Origin: Pseudomonas fluorescens
Lineage (GTDB): Bacteria; Pseudomonadota; Gammaproteobacteria; Pseudomonadales; Pseudomonadaceae
Assembly (NCBI RefSeq): GCF_001307275.1
Contig: NZ_CP012831.1
Coordinates: 1,922,001-1,986,000 of the forward strand
Length of the DNA stretch: 64,000 bases
Direction: 5' to 3'
Part shown: one piece after another, positions 39,212 through 48,020 of the stretch
Numbering within the stretch: position 1 is the first letter of the stretch
Layout: each line of letters starts with the position of its first letter
The notes under the pieces: model-generated
Told to the model about the DNA's origin: nothing
The model's database searches: none
Seen by the model: only the letters and a program-made list of their open reading frames with translations
Made by a program: the position numbers and the translations under genes

Positions 39212-40750
39212 ATGACTAACGAAACCAAGGTTCCAACGCCCCGACCGACCACCCTCGAAGGTTGGGTGACGCTGCTCAAAGGCGTGCATCTGCCGGTACC
39301 CCAGGCCAGCCACGACCTGGTCTGCAAGGCCCTCGCCGACAGCCGCCGCTCCTTGCGCGACATCGCCGACCTGATGCAGGGCAGCCCAGCCCTGGCCCTG
39401 AGCGTCATCCGCGAAGCCAACCATCACACCCATGGCAGCCTTGCAGAACCTGCGGAAAACCTCGAAGTGGCCATCAACCGCCTCGGCCTCAAGCGTACCG
39501 AGGAACTGCTCGCCCGCCTGCCGTCGTTGCCGGAGCATGAAATACCCATCGCCTTGCGCCAGTTGCAATTGATCAGCCAGCACGCCACGCAACAGGCCAA
39601 TGGTTTTTTTGCCAGCCGCCTGGCGCGGCTGTGGCAAGACATACACTGGGGCAGCCTGTTATTCCTGTCACCGCTCTGGCCCCTGGCCCTGACCCATCCA
39701 CGATTGCTCGGGGAATGGGAATTGCGGGTCGTCCATAAAGGCGAGCCCGCGCCCAAGGTAGAGCGCGAACTGTTCGGCGTCAGCCTGCTGGAAATCTGCC
39801 TGGCGCTGGTGGAAACCTGGCGCTTGCCCGTCTGGGTGGCGCAAGGTTATCGCCTGCTACTCAATGAACGCCGCGAGCTGGTGAAAGTCCTGCGCATCGC
39901 CCGGGACAGCGAACACCCCCTGCGCCAGCAGAATCGCCTGGACGACGACCCGATCCTGCGACGCTGGCTCAACCAGCCGGCCAACACCGTATTGCTGGCC
40001 AACGGCCTGGCACTGGCCGCACAACAGGCCTGGGACAGCCCCGCGCTCACCCGCTGGCAGTACCTCACCAGTTTGTATCTGCAGATGTCGATGGATGAGG
40101 TCCAGCAGCAACTGCACCAACAAGCGGTCAATAGCGCCCATCATCACGCCATGCCAGACCTCTGGCACCCGGCCGTGGCGCTGATATGGCCCTCGGGCAG
40201 CCGCCGCATCCACCCCGGCTTGCTGCCCGCCGCCCCGCCCAGCGCCCAAGACCTGAGCCAGTGGCGCAAGCAATGCTCCGCCATGCTGGTGGAGCCGAGC
40301 CCCTTCCGCAATGCCATGCACCTGACCACCTCGGCACGGGATGTCCTGGTGGCCTGTGGCATGCGCCGGGTGATGATCCTGATGGCCGACCGCAGCCAGG
40401 CCAGCGTGCGCGTACACCAGACCGCCGGCCTGCCCAAGGAAGCCGCGGCCATGAGCTTTACCATCAGCCAGAGCAAAATATTGCAGCGGTTGCTGGCTCA
40501 GCAGGCCCAGGTTCGCCTGAACCCGGACAACAACGCGCAGTTTTCGGCACTACTGCCGCCGGGCCTGCGCAGCCTGTTCCGGGGTGAGCACCTGCTGTTG
40601 CGCTCACTGACCTGCAATGGCCGGGTGATTATGCTGGTGGCGGTGGACCAGGGCGGCGGGCCGTTCTCGGATATCACCGTACAAGCCTTCGGCAAAACCG
40701 TGCAATGTATCGAAAGGGCCCTGCATACCTTTACCAACCGCGGTCGCTGA
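39212..40750 (+). CDS. HDOD domain-containing protein
   Basis: The 512-residue cytosolic protein has an N-terminal HDOD domain (~25-230; LPVPQASHDLVCKAL, DIADLMQGSPALALSVIREANH, AINRLGLKRTEEL) and a C-terminal region (~340-510) that looks GAF-like. HDOD proteins are degenerate HD-phosphohydrolase relatives used in signalling; no catalytic HD pair is seen. It corresponds to P. aeruginosa PA4955. It is divergent from motA (166 bases) and 42 bases before rhdA, so it may be in the rhdA-psd unit. Confidence 0.85.
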   Translation: MTNETKVPTPRPTTLEGWVTLLKGVHLPVPQASHDLVCKALADSRRSLRDIADLMQGSPALALSVIREANHHTHGSLAEPAENLEVAINRLGLKRTEELLARLPSLPEHEIPIALRQLQLISQHATQQANGFFASRLARLWQDIHWGSLLFLSPLWPLALTHPRLLGEWELRVVHKGEPAPKVERELFGVSLLEICLALVETWRLPVWVAQGYRLLLNERRELVKVLRIARDSEHPLRQQNRLDDDPILRRWLNQPANTVLLANGLALAAQQAWDSPALTRWQYLTSLYLQMSMDEVQQQLHQQAVNSAHHHAMPDLWHPAVALIWPSGSRRIHPGLLPAAPPSAQDLSQWRKQCSAMLVEPSPFRNAMHLTTSARDVLVACGMRRVMILMADRSQASVRVHQTAGLPKEAAAMSFTISQSKILQRLLAQQAQVRLNPDNNAQFSALLPPGLRSLFRGEHLLLRSLTCNGRVIMLVAVDQGGGPFSDITVQAFGKTVQCIERALHTFTNRGR

Positions 40751-40792
40751 ACTTGCTACAATCCTTTCCCTTTGCGCCCCTGGAGACCTCAC

Positions 40793-41608
40793 ATGCCTGA
40801 CTTCTCTGGCTTGCCGCTGGTGATCGAGCCGAGCGAACTGCTGCCGCGCCTCGACGCCCGCGAACTGATTCTGGTGGACCTGACCAGCGCCGCGCGCTAC
40901 AGCACCGGGCACATCCCCGGCGCACGTTTCGTCGACCCCAAGCGCACCCAGCTCGGCCAGCCGCCGGCACCGGGCCTGTTGCCGGCCAAGGCCGACCTGG
41001 AAACCCTGTTCGGCGAGCTTGGGCATCACCCGGACGCGGTCTACGTGGTCTACGACGACGAAGGCGGCGGCTGGGCCGGACGCTTTATCTGGCTGCTGGA
41101 CGTGATCGGCCACTCGAACTATCACTACCTCGACGGCGGCCTGCTGTCCTGGCTGGACGAAGGCCTGCCGGTGTCCGTCGATGTTCCGGCACCGGTTGCC
41201 GGCCCGGAGCCCCTGACGTTGCACGATGCCCCTACCGCCACCCGCGAATACCTGCAAAGCCGCCTCGGTGCCGCCGACCTGGCCATCTGGGATGCGCGCG
41301 GCCCGCTGGAATACTCCGGCGAGAAAGTCGTCGCAGCCCGGGGCGGGCACATTCCCGGCGCGGTCAATTTCGAATGGACCGCCGGCATGGACCCGGCGCG
41401 CAACCTGCGCATTCGCAAGGACATGCCGCAAATCCTCGAACGATTGGGCATCACGCCCGACAAAGAAATCATCACCCACTGCCAGACTCACCACCGCTCT
41501 GGCTTCACCTACCTGGTGGCCAAGGCGCTCGGTTATCCACGAGTCAAAGGCTATGCCGGTTCCTGGAGCGAATGGGGCAACCACCCCGACACGCCCATCG
41601 AGCTTTGA
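40793..41608 (+). CDS. rhdA: thiosulfate sulfurtransferase (rhodanese RhdA)
   Basis: The 271-residue tandem-rhodanese protein has an N-terminal inactive domain (VDLTSAARYSTGHIPGARF, where the loop has Asp in place of the active Cys) and a C-terminal catalytic domain with the loop CQTHHRSG, the sequence known from Azotobacter RhdA. It transfers sulfane sulfur. The ATG at 40793 has GGAGA upstream. psd starts 20 bases after it. Confidence 0.93.
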   Translation: MPDFSGLPLVIEPSELLPRLDARELILVDLTSAARYSTGHIPGARFVDPKRTQLGQPPAPGLLPAKADLETLFGELGHHPDAVYVVYDDEGGGWAGRFIWLLDVIGHSNYHYLDGGLLSWLDEGLPVSVDVPAPVAGPEPLTLHDAPTATREYLQSRLGAADLAIWDARGPLEYSGEKVVAARGGHIPGAVNFEWTAGMDPARNLRIRKDMPQILERLGITPDKEIITHCQTHHRSGFTYLVAKALGYPRVKGYAGSWSEWGNHPDTPIEL

Positions 41609-41627
41609 AGGTTCTTAAGGACAGTTA

Positions 41628-42488
41628 ATGAAAAACCGTTTGTTCATCCTCACTCAATACCTGCTGCCCCACCACCTGTTGTCGCGGTTGGCCGGTTGCA
41701 TTGCCGAATGCCGCGTGCGTTGGTTCAAGAATGCCTTCACCGCGTGGTTCGCCAAGCGCTACCAAGTGGACATGTCCCAGGCCCTGGTGGAAGACCTGAC
41801 CGCGTATGAGCACTTCAACGCCTTCTTCACCCGCGCCCTGAAAGACGGCGCGCGGCCGCTGGACGAAACCCCGGGCGCGATCCTCAGCCCCGCCGACGGC
41901 GCCGTCAGCCAGCTCGGCCCGATCGAGCACGGCCGGGTGTTCCAGGCCAAGGGCCACAGCTTCAGCGTGCTGGAGCTGCTGGGCGGTGACGCGGCCAACG
42001 CAGCGCCGTTCATGGGCGGCGATTTCGCCACCATCTACCTGTCCCCCAAGGACTACCACCGCGTGCACATGCCATTGGCCGGCACCCTGCGGGAGATGGT
42101 CTACATTCCCGGGCGGATTTTCTCGGTCAACCAGACCACCGCCGAAAACGTTCCGGAGCTGTTCGCCCGCAACGAGCGCGTCGCGTGCATTTTCGACACC
42201 GAGCGCGGGCCGATGGCCGTGGTGCTGGTGGGCGCGATGATCGTGGCCTCCATCGAAACCGTCTGGGCCGGGCTGGTGACGCCACCCAAGCGCGAACTCA
42301 AAACCTTCCGTTACGACGAAGCCGCCCGCGCGCCGATCCATCTGGAAAAAGGCGCCGAACTGGGACGCTTCAAGCTGGGTTCGACCGCCATCGTGCTGTT
42401 CGGTCCAGGCCAGGTGAAATGGGCCGAAGACCTGGTGGCCGGGTCGCCAGTGCAGATGGGCCAGGGCCTGGCGCTGCCCAAAGGCTGA
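41628..42488 (+). CDS. psd: phosphatidylserine decarboxylase proenzyme
   Basis: The 286-residue proenzyme makes phosphatidylethanolamine at the inner membrane. It autocleaves at the LGST motif ([13 protein letters not shown]; ~residue 250), leaving a pyruvoyl group on the alpha chain. Other family motifs are [24 protein letters not shown] and YHRVHMP. It lies just behind rhdA. Length is normal. Confidence 0.96.
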   Translation: MKNRLFILTQYLLPHHLLSRLAGCIAECRVRWFKNAFTAWFAKRYQVDMSQALVEDLTAYEHFNAFFTRALKDGARPLDETPGAILSPADGAVSQLGPIEHGRVFQAKGHSFSVLELLGGDAANAAPFMGGDFATIYLSPKDYHRVHMPLAGTLREMVYIPGRIFSVNQTTAENVPELFARNERVACIFDTERGPMAVVLVGAMIVASIETVWAGLVTPPKRELKTFRYDEAARAPIHLEKGAELGRFKLGSTAIVLFGPGQVKWAEDLVAGSPVQMGQGLALPKG

Positions 42489-42513
42489 GTCACACCCGCC
42501 CTTGAAGCAGGTC

Positions 42514-42598
42514 TGTGGGAGCAAGGCTTGCCCGCGATGAACGATAACGCGGTCTAAAAAACGCGGCGCCTGCATCGCGAGCAAGCTTTGCTCCCACA
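42514..42598. repeat. REP pair (GTGGGAGCAAGGCTTGCCC variant), inverted
   Basis: The same hybrid REP doublet as at 35263, lying between psd and the PA4958-like gene. The arms are TGTGGGAGCAAGGCTTGCC and GCAAGCTTTGCTCCCACA. Confidence 0.82.
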
Positions 42599-42681
42599 GC
42601 ACTTTCAGGGCAACACGCCTGCCTGTCAGCTGCTAGAGTTGGAAACATCACGTTTATTTCCCGCCGGAGCCCGTACACGGC

Positions 42682-44442
42682 ATGAATGAGACCAGCCCTC
42701 TCCAGCTATTGCGCGTCCTGACCCCGACACAACCACGCCTGTCGTTCTGCGATGCTACGCCACGGGACCTCAAGCGCTGGATCGCCAACCTGCCCAAAGC
42801 CAACATCGGCGAAACGGCTCGCCTGTTGTACCAGGCCCTGGGTGAACTCAACCAACTGCTCACGCCCAGCGACAATCGCCTGCAACTGCTCGAACTGCTG
42901 CGGCCCGAGGTGTATTACGTCTGCAAGCACCTGGAGCGGCACTTCCTGCAACAGGCCATCGTGCTGGATGATCGCTCGCGCAAGATCGTCAACCTGTGCC
43001 AGGCCCTGCAAACCCAACTGGCGATGGGCTACAAACAGATCGTGGCGCGTATCGCGTCGAAATACACCAAGGACCGGGCCCGCCTGCTGAGCACCGCGCT
43101 GCAACGAGCGATGCATGCCCTCAACGGCCCGCTGCTGCGTGCCAGCCAGCTGTACAGCCCAGTGCCCGAGGGGTTGTGGCTGGACTTGCATCAGTTGTAC
43201 CGGATCGCCTGCCTGCACCGCTTGCAACACCTGAGCGTGAGTGACGAACTGGCCAGCCAGGTTCATCAATTGAACGCCGAGCAGACCTATGTCGTCGCCC
43301 TGCTGCTGGGCGCGTCACGCAGCAATCAATTGCGCCAGAGCCAGATCGGGCGACTGACCGAAGTGCTCGAATCCTGGAGCCAGTGGGTCAAGCTGGACCC
43401 TGCCACCGCTGCCAGCAGCCTGTTCGCCGTCGCTCCAGAGCTGGATGTCGGGCCACGCTACCGCTCCAAGTTCCGGGCCGAACAGCAGCCGACCTTGCAG
43501 GGCTTCGATCCCCAGCCACTGGTGCGTGCAATCGCCACTCACCTGGAACACCCTGCCGATAATACGTTGCCAGTCCCTGGGGGCATGAGCGCCGACACGC
43601 TGCATCACCTGCAAGCCGCCTGGGGCGAAGCGGCTGAACGCAGTTTCCAGCGCACCGAGGGCAACGGCACGCTGACCCTGTGCGTGGGCATGAGTGCGCT
43701 GCACTACTACCTGGGCGGCGAGCGCTCGTTCAACGAAATCCTGAAAAGCCCCGCCACCCGCAAGGCCCGCTTCGAAGCCTCGCAGAGCAAGACAAACGAC
43801 ACCTGGAAGCAAGCGTTCGACGCCGCCCCCGCCGGCGACAGCGACCTGCTGCCCTATGAAGAAATCGAGTACCCGGTCAACCCGGCCGATGACGATGGCA
43901 CCAGCTCCGACAACCAGCATCACTTCCCCACCTACGACCTGCCGATCATCAACCACAGCCCTGGCGGCTATTGCCTCGGTTGGCCCAAGGAGGTGCCGGA
44001 ACAATTGCAAGCCGGGGAAATGATCGGCATCCGCGACAGCAGCGACCAGGCCTGGAGCGTTGCCGTGGTGCGCTGGATCCGCCAAGTGCGCAACGGCGCC
44101 ATGCAAATGGGCATCGAACTGGTCGCACCCCATGCCCAGCCTTGCGGGCTGCAACTGGTCCGGGAAGAAAATGAGCACGGTCACTACCTGCGCGGCCTGT
44201 TACTCCCCGAGATCAGCGCCATTGACCTGCCCCCGACCATGATCGCCCCACGCCTGCCCTTCCAGGAAGGCCAGCGGGTGTTGATCAACACCAACGGCCA
44301 GGAGCGCCGCGCCGGCCTGGACCGCCGGGTGACCAGCACCCACAGTTTCAACCAGTTTTCCTATCACCCGGAAGACTCAAGCGAAACCGGGGATGGCGGC
44401 GACCAGGAAGGGAATTTTGATTCGTTGTGGAAATCGCTTTGA
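42682..44442 (+). CDS. PA4958-like protein with a PilZ-like C-terminal region
   Basis: The 586-residue cytosolic protein corresponds by position to P. aeruginosa PA4958. The N-terminal two thirds (~1-380) is mainly helical with no recognised catalytic motif. The C-terminal part (~410-560) is beta-rich and PilZ-like (WSVAVVRWIRQVRNGAMQMGIELVAP). I do not see the RxxxR and (D/N)xSxxG c-di-GMP motifs in canonical order, so binding is unproven. The ATG at 42682 is preceded by no strong Shine-Dalgarno. In P. aeruginosa fimX follows this gene, but here only a REP pair lies before serB. Confidence 0.7.
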   Translation: MNETSPLQLLRVLTPTQPRLSFCDATPRDLKRWIANLPKANIGETARLLYQALGELNQLLTPSDNRLQLLELLRPEVYYVCKHLERHFLQQAIVLDDRSRKIVNLCQALQTQLAMGYKQIVARIASKYTKDRARLLSTALQRAMHALNGPLLRASQLYSPVPEGLWLDLHQLYRIACLHRLQHLSVSDELASQVHQLNAEQTYVVALLLGASRSNQLRQSQIGRLTEVLESWSQWVKLDPATAASSLFAVAPELDVGPRYRSKFRAEQQPTLQGFDPQPLVRAIATHLEHPADNTLPVPGGMSADTLHHLQAAWGEAAERSFQRTEGNGTLTLCVGMSALHYYLGGERSFNEILKSPATRKARFEASQSKTNDTWKQAFDAAPAGDSDLLPYEEIEYPVNPADDDGTSSDNQHHFPTYDLPIINHSPGGYCLGWPKEVPEQLQAGEMIGIRDSSDQAWSVAVVRWIRQVRNGAMQMGIELVAPHAQPCGLQLVREENEHGHYLRGLLLPEISAIDLPPTMIAPRLPFQEGQRVLINTNGQERRAGLDRRVTSTHSFNQFSYHPEDSSETGDGGDQEGNFDSLWKSL

Positions 44443-44459
44443 ACCGCACGCAACCCGTT

Positions 44460-44580
44460 GTGGCGAGGGAGCTTGCTCCCGCTGGCCTGCGCAGCAGGCC
44501 CCTGCGGTCGATCCGACACACTCAGGCCCCAGGTTTCAGGGCCGCTTCGCGCCCCAGCGGGAGCAAGCGCCCTCGCCACA
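44460..44580. repeat. REP pair (GTGGCGAGGGAGC type), inverted
   Basis: Inverted arms of the GTGGCGAGGGAGCTTGCTCC family, one with a GCGCCCTCGCCAC mismatch, around a 70-base GC-rich centre. It is the only feature between the PA4958-like gene and serB, which converge. Confidence 0.83.
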
Positions 44581-44610
44581 AGTGCACTTGCTCCAAAATC
44601 AGTGCGTCAG

Positions 44611-45825
44611 TCAAAGCTGCCCGTCACGATCCCTGAAGCCCAGCAGATACAACACCCCATCCAGCCCCAGGGTGGAAATCGCTTGCCTGGCCGACTGCTT
44701 GACCAGCGGCTTGGCGCGGAATGCCACGCCCAGGCCCGCGATTGCCAGCATCGGCAGGTCGTTGGCACCGTCGCCCACGGCGATGGTCTGCTCCAGGCGC
44801 AGGCCTTCTTTTGCAGCCAGTTCACGCAGCAGGTCCGCCTTGCGCTGGGCATCGACGATCGGCTCGACGGCCACGCCGGTCACCTTGCCGTCCACCACTT
44901 CCAGCTCGTTGGCGAATACATAGTCGATACCGAGCTTGGCCTGCAACTGCTTGGCGAAGTAGGTGAAGCCGCCGGACAGGATGGCGGTCTTGTAGCCCAG
45001 GCGCTTGAGTTCGGCGAACAGGGTTTCGGCGCCTTCGGTCAGGCGCAGGGAAGCGCCAATGGAATCCAGCACGCTGACATCCAGACCTTTAAGCAAGGCC
45101 AGGCGCTCCTTGAAGCTGGCACGGAAATCCAGCTCGCCGGCCATGGCTCGCTCGGTGATGGCCGAGACCTTGTCGCCCACGCCGGCCGCCTTGGCCAATT
45201 CGTCGATGACCTCGGCCTCGATCAGCGTCGAGTCCATGTCGAACACCGCCAGGCGGCGGTTGCGGCGGAACAGCGAATCTTCCTGGAAGGCGATGTCGAC
45301 GTTCAGTTCCTGGGCCACGCTGAGGAACTCGGCACGCAACGCCTGGGGATCGGCCGGCTCGCCGCGCACCGAAAACTCGATGCAGCCCTTGCCCTTGTCG
45401 GCCGGGGTGTCCAGCGGCATGCGCCCGGACAGGCGGTCGATGTGGTCGATGTTCAGGCCATACTGGGCGGTGATCGAACTGACGCGCTGCAATTGCTCGG
45501 CGGTGACCTTACGGGTCAACAGGGTCACGATATGGCGCTTCTTGCCCTGGCCGGCCACCCAATGCTGGTAATCCTCCTCGGACACCGGGGTGAAACGCAC
45601 CTGCTGGTCGAGCTTGTAGGCGGTGAACAGGATGTCCTTGAGCACGGACTTGCTTTGTTCGGCGTCCGGGATTTCAACCAGGATGCCGAACGACAGCGTG
45701 TCATGGATCACCGCCTGACCGATGTCGAGAATGTTCACACCACCCTGGGCCAGAACGCCGGTAATGGCCGCAGTCAGACCCGGACGGTCGCTGCCAGTGA
45801 TGTTTATCAGGACGATTTCGCGCAA
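44611..45825 (-). CDS. serB: phosphoserine phosphatase SerB
   Basis: The 404-residue last enzyme of serine synthesis. Two N-terminal ACT-type domains (~1-180; VLINITGSDRPGLTAAITGVL, VTLLTRKVTAEQL) precede the HAD catalytic domain with DMDSTLIEAEVID (nucleophile Asp), LSGGFTYFAKQL and VGDGANDLPMLA. This N-terminally extended form is standard in Pseudomonas. The ATG at 45825 is used. It is divergent from the YtjB/AhpA-like gene. Confidence 0.96.
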   Translation of the reverse strand: MREIVLINITGSDRPGLTAAITGVLAQGGVNILDIGQAVIHDTLSFGILVEIPDAEQSKSVLKDILFTAYKLDQQVRFTPVSEEDYQHWVAGQGKKRHIVTLLTRKVTAEQLQRVSSITAQYGLNIDHIDRLSGRMPLDTPADKGKGCIEFSVRGEPADPQALRAEFLSVAQELNVDIAFQEDSLFRRNRRLAVFDMDSTLIEAEVIDELAKAAGVGDKVSAITERAMAGELDFRASFKERLALLKGLDVSVLDSIGASLRLTEGAETLFAELKRLGYKTAILSGGFTYFAKQLQAKLGIDYVFANELEVVDGKVTGVAVEPIVDAQRKADLLRELAAKEGLRLEQTIAVGDGANDLPMLAIAGLGVAFRAKPLVKQSARQAISTLGLDGVLYLLGFRDRDGQL

Positions 45826-45896
45826 GGCGCACCCCCGCAGGTGGAAAAAAACCGCATTCTACCCACATTCAGTGACCATCGGGCACCGCCAGTGCT

Positions 45897-45924
45897 TTGC
45901 CGGTCATGGGGCTCTCGCTATACT
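45897..45924 (+). promoter_or_regulatory. sigma-70 promoter of the YtjB/AhpA-like gene
   Basis: TTGCCG and TATACT are separated by 16 bases, ending 34 bases before the GTG start at 45959. The -10 is near-consensus and the -35 is fair. Confidence 0.55.
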
Positions 45925-45958
45925 GCGCGTCAATTTCACGGACAAAGAGCCGAGCTCA

Positions 45959-47476
45959 GTGAACCGGCCCACGCCAGTCAAAACCGACAACTTCTTCCTG
46001 CTGATCTTCCGTGCGCTGCGTCACCGTCGTGTGCCGATCGCATTGCGCATTGCCAGCCATAACGTCATCCTGGTCGCCCTGGCCCTGGTCATCTATGCCT
46101 GCGTGATGGGTTTGCAGTTCAAGCAGGCCATGCACGAGCAGGCCGATGCCCTGGGTGAAAGCCTGACCACCCAGACCGCCACGTCCGCCACCGAGCTGCT
46201 GGTGTCCAACGACATCCTCAGCCTCAATGTGCTGCTCAACAACCTGACCAAGAACAAGCTGGTGGCCCATGCCGCCATCTACAGCGTGGACAACCGCATC
46301 CTCGCCGAGGCCGGCCAGCGGCCCAAGCCTGGCCTGCTGGGCGAGTCCGGCGGCATGTACCAGAGCAAGATCACCTTCCAGGACGTGACCGCCGGGCAAC
46401 TGCGCATCAGCCTGGACATGGACCAGTTCCAGCAACCGATGACCATCAGCCTGCAAAGCATGGGCATCCTCAGCGCGATCCTGCTGGCCCTGGCATTGGC
46501 CCTGAGCCTGCGCCTGGGGCGGCACATCTCCACGCCGCTGCTGCAATTGCGCGTCTGGCTGCGGGACATCGACGAACACACGCCGGCCACCCAGCGCCAG
46601 GACGAGATCGGCGACCTGGCCCGGCAACTGCACGCCAGCTTCGCCCCGGAACCCGAGCCCCTGCCGGAACCTGAAGACCTCGACTACGCGGACGACGACG
46701 ATGCCGAGCCAGGCTTCGAAGTGCGTAACCTGCGCGACCCGGGCTTCGACGAAAGCCAGCCGATGCCAACCTCCAAACCGGCGCCACGCCATGTGGTGCG
46801 GGCGGTAGAGGACGAGGAAGACGACGAAGCCTTCGCCGACCTGCGTGACGAGTCGGTCAATGGGGCACCTCAACCGGTCGCCAAGCCTGTGGCCTCGAAC
46901 CTGCCCCAGCACAGCGCCGTACTGGCCGTGCAACTGGGCGCCCAGGATCAACTGCGTCGCCTGCCCCAGGCGCGCTTGAAAGAGCTGCTCGAACGCTACC
47001 GCGACTGCCTCGACCAGGCCGCATCGCTCTACCAGGGTGAATTGCACACCTTGAACGACGGCAGCACGCTGATGCTGTTCCACACCGAAGACAGCGGCGA
47101 CGACTACCTGACCAATGCCATTTGCTGCGGTGAGTTGCTCCGCGCCTTGGGTCACCAGTTGCAGATCGAAGTCGCCGACAGCGGCATCACCCTGCAACTG
47201 CAATTGGGCCTGACCTTGGGCGATGGCTTGTTCGGTTTGAGCCAGATCGACCTGCTGCTGACCGAAACCGCCCAGGACGCCCTGGCGCTGTCGCAACACA
47301 GCCGCAACCTGCTGCTGGTGGAGCGCAAGATCAACGACGACGCCCTGATCCGCCAGCGCGCGCGCATCCGCCCCATCGCCAGCCCCGAAGGCGCGTGTTG
47401 CGTGGAGCGCTTGATGGAGCCTTATCCGTCGATGCTGGAGCGGCAATTGGCGCGGATGCATGAGCGCCAGGCCTGA
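45959..47476 (+). CDS. YtjB/AhpA-like (SMP_2) membrane protein with a cyclase-like C-terminal region
   Basis: The 505-residue inner-membrane protein has one helix near the N-terminus (~33-52), a periplasmic segment (~53-165), a second helix (~170-186) and a HAMP-like region (~187-228). A long acidic Asp/Glu/Pro linker (~228-315) leads to a C-terminal domain (~318-480). That domain (LAVQLGAQDQLRRL, LLERYRDCLDQAASLYQG, NDGSTLMLFH) looks like a degenerate class III nucleotidyl cyclase fold; the metal-binding Asp pair is not evident. The N-terminal half fits the E. coli Smp/YtjB family, which also sits divergently next to serB. The start is GTG, without a strong Shine-Dalgarno. Confidence 0.78.
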   Translation: MNRPTPVKTDNFFLLIFRALRHRRVPIALRIASHNVILVALALVIYACVMGLQFKQAMHEQADALGESLTTQTATSATELLVSNDILSLNVLLNNLTKNKLVAHAAIYSVDNRILAEAGQRPKPGLLGESGGMYQSKITFQDVTAGQLRISLDMDQFQQPMTISLQSMGILSAILLALALALSLRLGRHISTPLLQLRVWLRDIDEHTPATQRQDEIGDLARQLHASFAPEPEPLPEPEDLDYADDDDAEPGFEVRNLRDPGFDESQPMPTSKPAPRHVVRAVEDEEDDEAFADLRDESVNGAPQPVAKPVASNLPQHSAVLAVQLGAQDQLRRLPQARLKELLERYRDCLDQAASLYQGELHTLNDGSTLMLFHTEDSGDDYLTNAICCGELLRALGHQLQIEVADSGITLQLQLGLTLGDGLFGLSQIDLLLTETAQDALALSQHSRNLLLVERKINDDALIRQRARIRPIASPEGACCVERLMEPYPSMLERQLARMHERQA

Positions 47477-47498
47477 GTTTCAGGACATGAAGTAACGA

Positions 47499-47532
47499 AG
47501 CCCGCAGATGAGTGATTGTCTGCGGGCTTTTT
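47499..47532 (+). terminator. intrinsic terminator of the YtjB/AhpA-like gene
   Basis: Arms AGCCCGCAGA and TCTGCGGGCT with a 10-base loop, then TTTTT. It lies 23 bases past the stop codon. Its 3' arm is the piece that is repeated in the following array. Confidence 0.85.
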
Positions 47533-47909
47533 GTTGCCTTCAGCGCCGCCATCGCGAGCAAGCTCGCTCCCACAGGGGATGTCTGCAAGCCTCAGACCTG
47601 CTGTGGGGGATGAGTGATTGTCTGCGGGCTTTTTGTTGCCTTCAGCGTCGCCATCGCGAGCAAGCTCGCTCCCACAGGGGATGTCTGCAGGCCTCAGACC
47701 TGCTGTGGGAGATGAGTGATTGTCTGCGGGCTTTTTTGTTGCCTTCAGCGCCGCTATCGCGAGCAAGCTCGCTCCCACAGGGGATGTCTGCAGGCCTCAG
47801 ACCTGCTGTGGGAGATGAGTGATTGTCTGCGGGCTTTTTTGTTGCCTTCAGCGCCGCTATCGCGAGCAAGCTCGCTCCCACAGGGGATGTCTGCAAGCCT
47901 CAGACCCAG
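47507..47909. repeat. four-copy 102-bp tandem array (terminator half plus REP)
   Basis: Copies begin at 47507, 47609, 47711 and 47814 (spacing 102, 102 and 103 bases), each opening with GATGAGTGATTGTCTGCGGG. Every copy carries the T-rich 3' arm of the terminator, one REP arm (ATCGCGAGCAAGCTCGCTCC) and a GTCTG/CAGAC dyad. Copies 3 and 4 share an extra T and GCCGCT and look most recent. Confidence 0.9.
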
Positions 47910-47910
47910 T

Positions 47911-47934
47911 GTGGGAGCGAGCTTGCTCGCGATA
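47911..47934. repeat. inverted REP copy closing the array
   Basis: GTGGGAGCGAGCTTGCTCGC, in the opposite orientation to the REP arms in the array, so it forms a long hairpin with copy 4. Confidence 0.85.
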
Positions 47935-47973
47935 GGGCCGGCCCAGGCACAAGAGATCCAACCGGCAGAAACA

Positions 47974-48001
47974 ACAAAGCCCGCATCAACGCGGGCTTTG
48001 T
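47974..48001 (-). terminator. intrinsic terminator of the PqiC-like lipoprotein gene
   Basis: Eleven-base arms ACAAAGCCCGC and GCGGGCTTTGT around a six-base loop, with TTGTTTCT after it on the minus strand. It is symmetrical and could also end rightward transcripts. Confidence 0.82.
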
Positions 48002-48020
48002 CGTGTATACGGTCCACTGT

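Larger units (their letters stand above)
47477..48020. other. gap between YtjB-like and PqiC-like genes
   Basis: This 544-bp convergent spacer holds the terminator of the YtjB-like gene, a four-copy 102-bp tandem array, an inverted REP copy and the terminator of the PqiC-like gene. No coding sequence is supported; short open frames here only repeat with the array. Confidence 0.8.

Noticed and set aside
47507..47934. CRISPR array
   Set aside because: Repeat units are 102 bases with near-identical content and no unique spacers, and no cas genes are present.
47422..48017. Repetitive open frames over the 102-bp array
   Set aside because: The peptide repeats only reflect the DNA array and read through REP arms.
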